Part shown: one piece after another, positions 10,001 through 17,924 of the stretch
How the letters are laid out: every line of letters begins with the position of its first letter
Position numbering within the stretch: position 1 is the stretch's first letter
From: CBDCCV01 sp965215025
GTDB lineage: Bacteria > Bacteroidota > Rhodothermia > Rhodothermales > Salinibacteraceae
Assembly: GCA_965215025.1 (NCBI GenBank)
Contig: CBDCCV010000002.1
Location: 1,550,001 to 1,614,000, forward strand
Length of the DNA: 64,000 bases
Reading direction: 5' to 3'
The notes under the pieces: generated by a model
Database searches by the model: none
What the model was told of the DNA's origin: nothing
The model's input: only the letters and a program-made list of their open reading frames with translations
Translations under genes and position numbers: made by a program

Positions 10001-10327
10001 GCCCAGCAGATCGAGACGTTCAGCGGCCAGCGCGTCGAGGTCTCCGTCGATCTGGAGAACTTCCTCAACGTCCTCCATGACGACTGGGGCCGCATCCGCC
10101 GCACGAGCTTCAACAACGAGGTGGCCTGGGACTTCGAGGGCTACGTCGAGGAGGGCGACGTCGGCTCCGCCGTGGGCGAGCGCGTCCTCACCGAAGACGA
10201 CATCGGCAAGCCGCGCATCAGCTTCAATGAGCAGACCGCGCGCGAGGCGCTCTCCGGCGAGCTGATCGGCACGGATGACATCTTCTCGCGCTGGCGCCTG
10301 CGCCTGGGCGTGCGCTACACGTTTTGA
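7037..10327 (+). CDS. Oar-like TonB-dependent receptor with carboxypeptidase-regulatory domain
   Basis: A 1096-residue outer-membrane receptor. The ATG at 7037 starts a good signal peptide ending GTAAAQG; a longer frame from 6593 runs through repeat DNA. Domains: CarboxypepD_reg (about 25-115, VVDEAGDPIPGANVVAV), plug (about 130-260, with SLAGRNDRYNSIQIDGATLDD and IQEFNVNIAPYDVRQSGFTGG), then a large barrel ending in the outer-membrane signature LRLGVRYTF. The plug sequence is typical of Oar-type transporters, not SusC: no SusD partner follows. In Myxococcus, Oar exports a protease, so transport in either direction is possible. Two lipoproteins and a secreted nuclease follow on the same strand, suggesting related substrates. 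Confidence 0.9.
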   Translation: MKLTVTRWLVLFFLAALPVGTAAAQGTTASLEGSVVDEAGDPIPGANVVAVHEPTGTQYGAATNPEGRYRILNMRVGGPYTVTVSFVGYRTEQETGLRLQLDTERALDFELADQARELGAVEVIAERNAVISPNRTGTATNVSEEQIESLPTISRSLSDFARLVPQASGSGGSSSLAGRNDRYNSIQIDGATLDDVFGLGDATPGSQAGAQPISLDAIQEFNVNIAPYDVRQSGFTGGQINAITKSGTNQFEGSVRLRRGSESFTGDLNDIGTGEFDQNLIVGTLGGPIIQDKLFFFVNAELKRENSPLDTRVGAGLEGTNVFDVDRATFDEIAGIAESVYGYDVGGIDPFDQRQDDEKFLAKLDWNISQDHRLTLRHNYVNARDDDGIGRGDEEFGFANRQYVFRSTQNSTTAQLNSTLSPNAYNEARLVYTRIRDQRDAEDALFPEIEFDLGGDREIFAGIDRFSQANRLDQDLVEIANDFTYIAGDHTLTVGLEGKGFRFSNLFIQDFAGNYVFESFTYEDADGEDVTVSAAEAFRRGQPTRYRYSYATPEAGSDRPVAEFTAYQLGAYLQDEWQLGEDFRLTAGLRLDVPVLPQDPTFNRTAFEAFGRSTANVASGNPLFSPRLGFNYARDFFGEDVWETQIRGGLGIFSGDPPFVWISNQYSNTGADLFRIDQSFTPAEAFTDEDGNYDPGARFTPTTLGERPTEQPRPGQDNVLSPIQTTEINLIADDFDYPQTFRTNLAVDQELPRGFVATLEGLYSKTANDVTFRNINIVQTGTSRYGRPLYGGQVSEQFTNAILLENTSEGYEYSLTGQLQRRVSTEGLGGSVSYTYSHAESVNNGTSSRAISNWQFNENLDVNNPRLGTADFEVRHRFLGTLNYRLEWSDLVGADGERLTTNFGIVYEGRSGEPFSWIYNGNANSDTQSQNDLVFVPETERDVILESDNWELMNAFIESEPALDEARGTVIERNTARAPWQNQIDLRLAQQIETFSGQRVEVSVDLENFLNVLHDDWGRIRRTSFNNEVAWDFEGYVEEGDVGSAVGERVLTEDDIGKPRISFNEQTAREALSGELIGTDDIFSRWRLRLGVRYTF

Positions 10328-10356
10328 GAACGCGCCCTGCTTGCAACCAACGTCCC

Positions 10357-10385
10357 GTACGGGCACACCGGCGGTGTGCCCCTAC
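10357..10385. repeat. Intergenic palindrome, GTAG...CTAC family
   Basis: Arms GGGCACACCG and CGGTGTGCCC pair perfectly around one G, flanked by GTAC and CTAC. It lies between the receptor stop (10327) and the next lipoprotein start (10412). There is no T-run, so it is probably not a simple terminator. Confidence 0.7.
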
Positions 10386-10411
10386 CTTCACAACACGCTA
10401 ACCGCTCTCCC

Positions 10412-11494
10412 ATGCGCACCGTCTACAACCGCTTCCCTGCCGCCTTCCTTTTTGCCGCGCTTGCCGTCGTGGCCGGCGCCGTGGCCGGCTGCGACAGCGG
10501 CGTGCCGCCGGACGAGGCTACCGACGACGGCCCCACCACCGTGCAGTTCGGCACGGCGGAGCTGTCGGCGCTCGAGGCCGCGTCGCCCACGCTGGAGATC
10601 CCCGTCACCATCCGCAACCCCGGCGACGCCAGCGTCACGGCGGAGGTGCTCTTTGCCGCCGCGTCGAGCGACGACGCCTTCACGCTCGCCGACCTCGGCC
10701 TGACCCTGGACGAGAGCCGCGCCTTCCGCACCGACGACGGCGACCTGAGCGCCTACGTCGTGGCGACGGTCACCTTCCCCGCCGGCGCCGAGGACGGCGC
10801 CACGCAGACGGTGGAAGTCGGCATCGCCGATGAGGACGAGGAGGGGCAGGAAAGCGGCGTCTTTGCGCTTCAGGGCCTGAGCGGCGGCGCGCGCCTGGGC
10901 GAGCCGAGCACGCTCACGCTCACCATCGAAGCGGAAGGCACGCAGACGCTCGTCTCCGAGAGCTTTGACGACGAGGACTTGGCGCCCTTTACCGCCGTGA
11001 ACGTGGCCGGGAGCGCGAACTGGGGGATCGGCAGCCGCGACGACACGCCCAACAGCCCCTACGCCGAGGCCAACGCCTTTGGCGCCGATGCGCCCTCGAA
11101 CGACTGGCTCATCTCCCCCGCGCTCGACTTCACCAGCGTCGGCGGCGAGACGCTCACCTTCCTCAACGCCACGAACTTCGACGACGCCGGCCTCGACGGC
11201 GAGGCGCTGCGCGTGCTCGTCTCCACCAACTACGACGGCGGCGACCCCACGGCAGCCGATTGGACCGACATCTCGGACCGCGTCACCTACTCCGGCGGCG
11301 GCTTCGAGTTCGTCTCCAGCGGCGAGGTGGACCTCTCCGACTTCGACGGCGAGGCGGTCTACGTCGCCTTCCAGTACATCTCGACCGGCACCGGCGGGGG
11401 CAGCTCCGAGCTGTGGCGCGTGGACGACATCGTCATCACCGCGCAGGGCGGCGGCAGCGGTGACGAGGACGACGGCGGCGGCGAGGAGGACTAA
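10412..11494 (+). CDS. Lipoprotein with Calx-beta-like and choice-of-anchor J domains
   Basis: A 360-residue lipoprotein. The ATG at 10412 gives a lipobox VAGC (Cys27) followed by Asp-Ser-Gly. Residues about 40-170 form a beta sandwich with the Calx-beta style PAGAEDGATQTVEVGIADED stretch. Residues about 185-345 match the choice-of-anchor J/cleaved-adhesin fold: ESFDDEDLAPFTAVNVAG, SNDWLISPALDF, LRVLVSTNYDGG and WRVDDIVITA. The tail is Gly/Asp/Glu-rich. The anchor J domain is very similar to the C-terminal domain of the next gene, so the two probably arose by duplication. It is expected at the cell surface or in the outer membrane, beside the Oar-like receptor. Confidence 0.82.
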   Translation: MRTVYNRFPAAFLFAALAVVAGAVAGCDSGVPPDEATDDGPTTVQFGTAELSALEAASPTLEIPVTIRNPGDASVTAEVLFAAASSDDAFTLADLGLTLDESRAFRTDDGDLSAYVVATVTFPAGAEDGATQTVEVGIADEDEEGQESGVFALQGLSGGARLGEPSTLTLTIEAEGTQTLVSESFDDEDLAPFTAVNVAGSANWGIGSRDDTPNSPYAEANAFGADAPSNDWLISPALDFTSVGGETLTFLNATNFDDAGLDGEALRVLVSTNYDGGDPTAADWTDISDRVTYSGGGFEFVSSGEVDLSDFDGEAVYVAFQYISTGTGGGSSELWRVDDIVITAQGGGSGDEDDGGGEED

Positions 11495-11570
11495 CCGCAG
11501 CCGCCTCCCGATCAGCCTGCTCGCGCCGGGCGCCTCCACCAACGACTTCTGAACCTCGAACCTTTTCTCC

Positions 11571-13253
11571 ATGCGCCCCACCCGCTACGCGCTCCTCTCC
11601 TCCACGCTCGCGCTCCTGTGCGCCGCCCTCCTCGCGGCCGGCTGCGACAGCGGCGGCGACCCGAGCGAAGACCTCGGCCAAAGCACCACCTTCAGCTTTG
11701 CCGAGGGCGGCGGCGACGTCGTGCCCGAAGACAGCACCGGCGGCACGTACGAACTCACCGTCGTCGTGCGCGACCCCGGCTTCAAGGCGGGCCTGAGCGT
11801 GGACGTGGTCTTCGACGCGGAGGCCAGCACGGTGGACTTCTCCGAGATCAGCGGCCTGCCGCAGGACACCACGCTCACGTTCCCGGAGAGCGCCACCGAC
11901 GGCGCCTCGCAGACGCTCACCTTCCAGGTAGCGGACGACTTCGAGTTCGAGGGCGAGGAGCGCCTCGTCTTCGCGTTGCAAAACCCAGAGCAGGGCAGCA
12001 TCGGCGCCGAGGGCACCTTCTCGCTCACCATCGAAGATGACGAGATGCAGACGATCCCCATCGCCGAGGCGCGGGCCATGGCCGATGGCGAGGCCGTCAC
12101 CGTCGAGGGCGTCTTCACGCGCATCGAAGGGATCAACGCGCGCATCCAGGACACGAGCGGCACGGGCGGCGCCAGCGGCCTGCTCGTGCGCGACGGCGCC
12201 CTGGCCGACGCCATCGAAAGCGGCGAGATCGAGCCGGGCGACCGCCTGCGCGCCACCGGCGGCCTGGGCAGCTTCAACGGCCTCAAGCAGATCAGCCAGG
12301 ACGTGCGCTTTGCCGTGATCGAAGAAGACGCCGGCGTGCCGGACCCGCAGGACGTAACGCTCGCCGACCTGGCAACAGATGGCGAGGACTACGAGAGCGA
12401 ACTCGTGCGCGTCGAAAACCTGCGTTTCGAGACCGACGCCGACACCTTTTCCACCGACGGCGGCGACGGGTTTGGCAACTACGCCGTGACGGGCGCCGGC
12501 GGCGCCGAGGGCGTCGTCCGCATCCCCAGCGGCTCTTTCTACGTGGGCGAAGACGTCCCCGAAGGCGCCGTCACGTTCGTCGGCGTCGTGGACGAGCGCA
12601 ACGGCACGTACCGCCTCGTCGCCATCGACAGCGGCGCCCTCATCGAAGAGGACGGCGGCGATGGCGAAGACGAGGGCGAGGTGCTCCTGGCCGTGGACTT
12701 CCAGGACGGGGAGCTTTCGCCCTTCACCGCTGTGAGCGTAGCCAGCGCGCAGGACTGGGCCGTCGGCAGCCGCGACGACGTGCCCACCAGTCCCTACGCC
12801 GAGGCCAACGGCTTCAACAACACGGACCCGGACGCCGTGCCCTCGAACGACTGGCTCATCTCCCCCGCCCTCAACCTCGCCGACGCCGAAAGCGAGACGC
12901 TCACCTTCCTGAGCGAAGAAGGCTTTGGCGACGACAGCCTCGGCGCCGAGTCCATCCGCCTCCTCGTCTCCACCGACTACGACGGCTCGGGCAACCCGGA
13001 GGACTTCACCTGGACGGACATCTCCGCGCGCGCCACCTTCGACGACGTGGCCGACAACTTCGAGGATGCCTTCCAGCCCTCCGGCGAGATCGACCTCTCC
13101 GACGAGGCGTTCCAGGCCGAGGAAGTCTACATCGCCTTCCAGTACCGCTCCAGCGGCACCGGCCCCGGCGAGGCCGCCGCCTGGCGCATCGACGACGTCG
13201 TCGTGCGCGAGGGCAGCGGCGACGGCTTCCCCGAGCCGCCGGGCCGACCCTGA
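11571..13253 (+). CDS. Lipoprotein: Calx-beta-like, OB-fold and choice-of-anchor J domains
   Basis: A 560-residue lipoprotein with lipobox AAGC (Cys25). A Calx-beta-like beta sandwich (about 35-155) is followed by a nucleic-acid-binding type OB fold of the YhcR/DUF5689 kind (about 158-360): IPIAEARAMADGEAVTVEG, VFTRIEGINARIQDTSG, EPGDRLRATGGLGSFNGLKQ. An acidic linker leads to a choice-of-anchor J domain (about 375-550: AVDFQDGELSPFTAVSVAS, SNDWLISPALNL, WRIDDVVVREG). The OB-fold domain is strikingly like the two in the downstream nuclease, often over whole phrases. No catalytic motif is present, so it may bind DNA at the surface for the nuclease or receptor; that role is inferred. Confidence 0.82.
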   Translation: MRPTRYALLSSTLALLCAALLAAGCDSGGDPSEDLGQSTTFSFAEGGGDVVPEDSTGGTYELTVVVRDPGFKAGLSVDVVFDAEASTVDFSEISGLPQDTTLTFPESATDGASQTLTFQVADDFEFEGEERLVFALQNPEQGSIGAEGTFSLTIEDDEMQTIPIAEARAMADGEAVTVEGVFTRIEGINARIQDTSGTGGASGLLVRDGALADAIESGEIEPGDRLRATGGLGSFNGLKQISQDVRFAVIEEDAGVPDPQDVTLADLATDGEDYESELVRVENLRFETDADTFSTDGGDGFGNYAVTGAGGAEGVVRIPSGSFYVGEDVPEGAVTFVGVVDERNGTYRLVAIDSGALIEEDGGDGEDEGEVLLAVDFQDGELSPFTAVSVASAQDWAVGSRDDVPTSPYAEANGFNNTDPDAVPSNDWLISPALNLADAESETLTFLSEEGFGDDSLGAESIRLLVSTDYDGSGNPEDFTWTDISARATFDDVADNFEDAFQPSGEIDLSDEAFQAEEVYIAFQYRSSGTGPGEAAAWRIDDVVVREGSGDGFPEPPGRP

Positions 13254-13291
13254 CGCGGCACATCCCCGGCGCGAAACGGTGGTCTCCTACC

Positions 13292-13319
13292 GTAGGGATA
13301 TGGCGCGCCACATCCCTAC
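13292..13319. repeat. Intergenic palindrome, GTAG...CTAC family
   Basis: A 28-bp palindrome with arms GTAGGGATATGGCG and CGCCACATCCCTAC, with one mismatched pair. It lies between the OB-fold lipoprotein and the nuclease gene. Confidence 0.75.
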
Positions 13320-13378
13320 AACGGCTGCGCGCTACGCTACCATCCGGCTTTTACTTCCCCTTCCTTGCTAACTTCGCG

Positions 13379-16300
13379 ATGATTGCTACGGCTTCTGTTC
13401 GGCGCGTTGCGCTCGTTCTCCTCTTTGCCCTCCTCGCCGCCGCGCCGCCTGCCTGGGCGCAGGACGCCATCCCCATCGCCGAGGCGCGCGACGCGGGCGA
13501 GGGCGCAACCGTGACGGTGGAGGGCGTGGTGACGCGCGCCTTCGGCAGCTTCGCGCGCGTGCAGGACACGACCGGGACCACCGGCGCCTCGGCGCTCGTC
13601 GTCCGCCAGACCGACGAGGCCGCCGACACGGCCTTCCGCGACGCCATCGCCGAGGGCACCATCGCGCCCGGCACGCGCCTGCGCGTCACGGGCACGCTCT
13701 CGGAGTTCAACGGGCTGCTTCAGATCAACAACGACCGCAACACCGACAACCTCGACAGCTTCGAGGTGCTCTCGCAGGGCGACGTGCCCGCGCCGCAGGT
13801 CGTCACGCTCGGCGAGCTGGAAGCGAACGGCGAGGACTACGAGAGCGAACTCGTGCGCGTCGAAGGCCTGCGCTTCACCGGCGATACGGACGGCACGTTC
13901 GAGGCCGGCACCTCGTACAGCGTCACCGACGGCGCGGCCACGCTCACCTTCCGCGTGCAGCGGGCAGACGAGTCCGCGCTCATCGGCGAGGAGATCCCGG
14001 ACGAGGCGTTCACCTTTACCGGCGTCGTGGGCCAATTCCAGGACGAGTACCAGCTTATCCCCGTGCGCCCCGCTGACCTCGCCGCCCCCAGCGCCGCCTC
14101 CGTGCAGATCGTCGGGCGGCCGTACGCGCTCGCTTACGAAGAAGGCGGGGAGCCGAGCGCCGCGCTCACCGTGCGCGCCTCCGGCCTGGCCGAGGACGAA
14201 GAAGTTACCGTGACCCTCTCCGTCCGCGAAGGCAGCCCCGCCGACGTCGCCGACGTGGAGGACTTCGGCGGCACGCGCGCGCTTACGTTCTCCGGCCCCG
14301 GCGCCTCCTCGCAGACGGTCACCTTCACCGCCACAGGCGACGACGCGGACGAGGGCATCGAGCCGCTGCAACTCATGCTCAGCACCGAGGACGAGGACGC
14401 GAGCGTGGCCGGCGCTTTCACGCTCTGGATCCTGGACGATCCCGCCGCGCAGACGACGCTTTTCCCCGAACTCGAAGGGCAGGCCCTGCGCGACAGCCTC
14501 CGCGCCGTCTTCGCCTCAGGCGATGACGAGGTCGGCCCGCCGACGCTCGGCTACGACACGGCGCGCGACACGCTCTACTCCGTCGTCTTCAACGACGGCG
14601 GCGTCGTGCGCGGCTACTACACCGGCCACGAGGCCACGCTCGACGGCGGCGACCCGAGCCAGGACGTTTTCGACGAGGACGTCAACACCGAGCACGTCTG
14701 GCCCCGCAGCCAGGGCGCCGACGACGAGCCGGCCCTCTCGAACATGCACATCCTCGTGCCCGCGTGGGCGCCTGCCAACAGCGCCCGCTGCAACTATCCC
14801 TTCGCCGAGATCAACGACGCCCAGACCGAGCGCTGGTTCGGCGCCGAGGGCGGCATGGGCGAGATCCTCGACATACCCCCACCCGCCGCCGAGCGCGACG
14901 CCTACAGCGAGGCCGTGGGCAGCGATTGCGACGCGCCCAGCGACGACGGCCGCTTCGAGCCGCGCGAAAGCGTCAAGGGCGACGCCGCGCGCAAGTCTTT
15001 CTACTTCGCCATGGCCTACCCCACGCGCGCCAGCGGCTCCTTCCTGGCCGAGCAGAAAGACATCCTGCGCCGCTGGAACGCCGAGGACCCCGTAGACGCC
15101 ACCGAGCAGCGCCGCAACGTGCTCATCGCCAGCTACCAGGGCGACGCGCTCAACCCCTTCCAGCTTGACTCCACGCTCGTCCGCCGCGCTTTCTTTAGCG
15201 ACGAGGACACAGGCGAGGAAGTGATCCCCATCGCCACGGCGCGCGAGCGCGACAACGGCGTCACGGTCACCGTCGAGGGCGTTTTCACGCGCATCGAAGG
15301 CTCGAACGCGCGCATCCAGGACGAGAGCGGAGCGGGCGGCGCCACAGGGATCGTCGTCCGCGCCGACACGCTCGAAGCGGCCATCGCCGAAGGCCTCGTC
15401 GAGCCGGGCGACCGCCTGCGCGTCACGGGGCCGCTCGACAGCTTCAACGGCCTGCTCCAGATCAACGACGAGAGCATGGCAAGCAGCGTCAGCTTCGAGG
15501 TGATCGAAGAGGACGCCGGCGTGCCGGACGTGCAGGACGTCTCGGTGGCCGAGTTGGAAGCCAACGGCGAGGACTACGAGAGCGAACTCGTCCGCGTCGA
15601 AGGGCTAACGATTGACCCCGACGGCGACGACGTCTTCCAGGCCGGCGGCGCGCAGGGCAACTACGTCGCCACCGGGCCGGACGGCACCGAGATCACACTG
15701 CGCATCCCCGGTACGTCTTTCTACGGCGGCCAGCCCATCCCCGAGGGCGAGGTCACGTTCACAGGCGTTCTCGGCCAGTTCGGCACGGACAGCCCGGCGA
15801 ACGGCTACCAGCTTCTCGCCATCGCTGCGGGTGACCTCGACACTGGCGGCGAGACGCTCGACGTGAGCATCCGCCGCACGTTTGGCGACCCGGACGCCTC
15901 GACGGGCTACCGCCTCGTGGCGCTCCCCGGCGACGTAAGCCGCCCGCTCGCCGGCACCATCGAGGGCGAGGCCGGGAGCGACTGGCAGGCGTACTGGGAT
16001 ACCGGCGCAGAGGAGGACTTCTTCGTCCGATGGGACGGCTCGGAGACGTTCACCTTCCAGCCGGGGCGCGGCTTCTGGCTCATCGCCGAGGAGGCGTGGA
16101 CGGTGGAGACGACCGTGCCCGCCGTGGAGCGCGATGAAGACGGCGCCTTCGCCATCAGCCTACACGAAGGCTGGAACATCATCTCCAACCCGCTGGCCGA
16201 GGGCGTGGACTGGGCCGACGTCGAAGCGGCCAACGGCGGCACGCTCCAGCCGCTCTGGGGCTGGATGGGCAGCTTCTCACAGGCGGAGACGTTCGCCTCG

Positions 16301-17152
16301 GCCGCGGAGGGCGTGGCCTACTACTTCCTCAACGATCAGGACCTGGAAACGCTCGCCCTCCCCGCCCCCGCCGAGGCGGCCCCGAACCAGCGCACCGCCG
16401 CCGCGCAGCGCACGAGCGCCCCGACGCTGACGCTGGCGGCGTACGACGCAGGCGGCGCGCTCGCCTCCTCGGCCCGCATCCGCATCGCGCCGGGCGCCGC
16501 CGAGGGGCGCGACGCGCAGGACTGGATTGCCCCCCCCGCGCGGTTCGAGGCCGTGAGCCTGCGTTTTGATGGCGAAGGGACGGCACCGGAGCGGGAGCGG
16601 TGGCTCGCGCAGGACGCCCGCCCAGAGATCGGCAGCGGGCAGGCCTTTGCGCTTACGCTACGCGGGACGCCGGGCCGCACCGTCACGCTGCGCCCGCAAG
16701 GCCTCAGCGCTTTTGCCGAACAGGAGGTCGTGCTCGTTGACGAAGAAACGGGCGAGCGCTTCGACCTGCACGCCGCGCCGGAGGTGGCGCTCACGCTCGG
16801 CGGCGAAGCCGCGGCGCTGCGCCTCCTCATCGGCCCGGCGGCGTTTGCCGAGGGCGAGGCCGGCGGCCTGCCGCACGAGTTTGCGCTCCAGCCCAACTGG
16901 CCCAACCCGTTCCGCTCTACGACGCAGATGGCCTACACCCTGCCCGAGGCGCGCGAGGTCCACGCCGCGCTCTACGACGTCATCGGGCGGCGCGTGCGCG
17001 TGCTCGTGGATGAGCGGCAGGAGGCCGGCGCCCACACGCTCACCTGGGACGGCCGCGACGCCAGCGGGCGCCCGCTCCCCAGCGGCGTCTACCTCCTCAA
17101 GCTCAAAGCCGGCAGCGAGCAGCGCACGCAGAAGATCGTCCTCGTCCGCTGA
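13379..17152 (+). CDS. Secreted EndA/NucM-type endonuclease with two OB folds and T9SS-type sorting domain
   Basis: A 1257-residue exoprotein. Signal peptide (1-28, ending AWAQD); OB fold 1 (about 29-225, AIPIAEARDAGEGATVTVEG); a Calx-beta-like segment (about 240-350); an endonuclease I domain (about 360-600) with NTEHVWPRSQ (catalytic His439 candidate) and NMHILVPAWAPANSARCNYPF; OB fold 2 (about 620-820); further beta domains; and a C-terminal sorting domain (about 1165-1257) with PNWPNPFRSTTQMAYTLPE, GVYLLKLKAG and KIVLVR. EndA/NucM enzymes cleave DNA and RNA non-specifically outside the cell. The sorting domain implies export by the type IX system and surface attachment or release. It is last in the cluster started by the Oar-like receptor. 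Confidence 0.88.
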   Translation: MIATASVRRVALVLLFALLAAAPPAWAQDAIPIAEARDAGEGATVTVEGVVTRAFGSFARVQDTTGTTGASALVVRQTDEAADTAFRDAIAEGTIAPGTRLRVTGTLSEFNGLLQINNDRNTDNLDSFEVLSQGDVPAPQVVTLGELEANGEDYESELVRVEGLRFTGDTDGTFEAGTSYSVTDGAATLTFRVQRADESALIGEEIPDEAFTFTGVVGQFQDEYQLIPVRPADLAAPSAASVQIVGRPYALAYEEGGEPSAALTVRASGLAEDEEVTVTLSVREGSPADVADVEDFGGTRALTFSGPGASSQTVTFTATGDDADEGIEPLQLMLSTEDEDASVAGAFTLWILDDPAAQTTLFPELEGQALRDSLRAVFASGDDEVGPPTLGYDTARDTLYSVVFNDGGVVRGYYTGHEATLDGGDPSQDVFDEDVNTEHVWPRSQGADDEPALSNMHILVPAWAPANSARCNYPFAEINDAQTERWFGAEGGMGEILDIPPPAAERDAYSEAVGSDCDAPSDDGRFEPRESVKGDAARKSFYFAMAYPTRASGSFLAEQKDILRRWNAEDPVDATEQRRNVLIASYQGDALNPFQLDSTLVRRAFFSDEDTGEEVIPIATARERDNGVTVTVEGVFTRIEGSNARIQDESGAGGATGIVVRADTLEAAIAEGLVEPGDRLRVTGPLDSFNGLLQINDESMASSVSFEVIEEDAGVPDVQDVSVAELEANGEDYESELVRVEGLTIDPDGDDVFQAGGAQGNYVATGPDGTEITLRIPGTSFYGGQPIPEGEVTFTGVLGQFGTDSPANGYQLLAIAAGDLDTGGETLDVSIRRTFGDPDASTGYRLVALPGDVSRPLAGTIEGEAGSDWQAYWDTGAEEDFFVRWDGSETFTFQPGRGFWLIAEEAWTVETTVPAVERDEDGAFAISLHEGWNIISNPLAEGVDWADVEAANGGTLQPLWGWMGSFSQAETFASAAEGVAYYFLNDQDLETLALPAPAEAAPNQRTAAAQRTSAPTLTLAAYDAGGALASSARIRIAPGAAEGRDAQDWIAPPARFEAVSLRFDGEGTAPERERWLAQDARPEIGSGQAFALTLRGTPGRTVTLRPQGLSAFAEQEVVLVDEETGERFDLHAAPEVALTLGGEAAALRLLIGPAAFAEGEAGGLPHEFALQPNWPNPFRSTTQMAYTLPEAREVHAALYDVIGRRVRVLVDERQEAGAHTLTWDGRDASGRPLPSGVYLLKLKAGSEQRTQKIVLVR

Positions 17153-17161
17153 CCGCCTTCC

Positions 17162-17551
17162 TTACGCCCCTCGCTCGTACGGCTGCACCGTTTCTAAGCC
17201 AGGGATGGGCCGGTAGTGCTTCTCGTTGAAGGTGTGGAGCGCCGCGTCCAACTCCAGCGCCAGCGCGGCGATGAGCGCGTCAAGCAGGCCGAGGTTGTGC
17301 GAGAGGCGGTACTGCGCAAACAGGCGCAACGCCTCGGCGCAGGCACTTGGCGACGCCCACAGCACGCTGTACTGATCGATTTGATCGAGCACAGTGCGCT
17401 GGTCGCGCTTGTTCTGGCACCCCTGAAGCATCTCCATCGCTGCAAAGCCCGGAAGCGCAATGGCTTCTTCTCCCTTTGCCAGCAGCCAGCGGATGGCCGG
17501 CTCATAGCCGCGCAGCACGTCCACGGCAACATCAGTGTCGAGCAGAATCAT
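17162..17551 (-). CDS. vapC: VapC-like PIN-domain ribonuclease toxin
   Basis: A 129-residue PIN domain protein. The acidic active-site set is complete: MILLDTDVAVDVL (Asp5), FAAMEMLQG (Glu), LGLLDALIAA (Asp) and LHTFNEKHY at the end. VapC toxins are Mg2+-dependent ribonucleases that cut tRNA or rRNA. Its ATG (17549-17551) overlaps the TGA of the preceding gene in an ATGA arrangement, typical of toxin-antitoxin translational coupling. It converges with the nuclease gene, with 9 bp between the two stops. The identity is clear at family level; the RNA target is not. Confidence 0.9.
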   Translation of the reverse strand: MILLDTDVAVDVLRGYEPAIRWLLAKGEEAIALPGFAAMEMLQGCQNKRDQRTVLDQIDQYSVLWASPSACAEALRLFAQYRLSHNLGLLDALIAALALELDAALHTFNEKHYRPIPGLETVQPYERGA

Positions 17552-17856
17552 GGCTTCTCGCGGTCGCCGCGCCGCTCAGCCTCTCTCCGCAGCTTACGCG
17601 CGTACTCCAGGCTGTCCCCGATGTCGTCGCGGTCTTTCCAGAGGCCTGCCAACGGCGAGCGCGCCAGATCCGCCGCCGATCCTTTCTTCGCGGTAGCTTC
17701 CTGCTTGTTGGGCGCATCGCCGCGCTTTTCCGGCTTTTGCAGAAGGAGCACTTCGAGGCTTTCGCCCTTCTCAAACGGCACGTCGCGGAGCGTGACGCTG
17801 CCGTCCTCGGCGACGACGGCTTCGGTCTTATGGGCTTGCATGGCTTGATCCTGCAT
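17548..17856 (-). CDS. vapB: VapB-like antitoxin
   Basis: A 102-residue protein just upstream of the PIN toxin, overlapping it by 4 bp. The N-terminal half (EAVVAEDGSVTLRDVPFEKGESLEVLLL) looks like a swapped-hairpin beta DNA-binding domain such as AbrB/MazE or a similar antitoxin fold. The basic, charged C-terminus (DDIGDSLEYARKLRREAERRGDREKP) is typical of the toxin-binding tail. An internal ATG at 17841 is an alternative start. It should neutralise VapC and repress its own promoter, as antitoxins generally do. Function rests mainly on gene context. Confidence 0.75.
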   Translation of the reverse strand: MQDQAMQAHKTEAVVAEDGSVTLRDVPFEKGESLEVLLLQKPEKRGDAPNKQEATAKKGSAADLARSPLAGLWKDRDDIGDSLEYARKLRREAERRGDREKP

Positions 17857-17924
17857 GGTTGCCGGGCGGGCTTCGAGTACCGTTCGTACCGCTGGTGCTT
17901 CGGGGAGTTGCCCCGAGAGCGGAG

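Noticed and set aside
7037..10327. SusC-type glycan receptor
   Set aside because: No SusD partner follows, and the plug sequence fits Oar-like receptors.
8255..10366. 703-codon minus-strand frame antisense to the Oar-like receptor
   Set aside because: Shadow frame over a clear TonB-dependent receptor.
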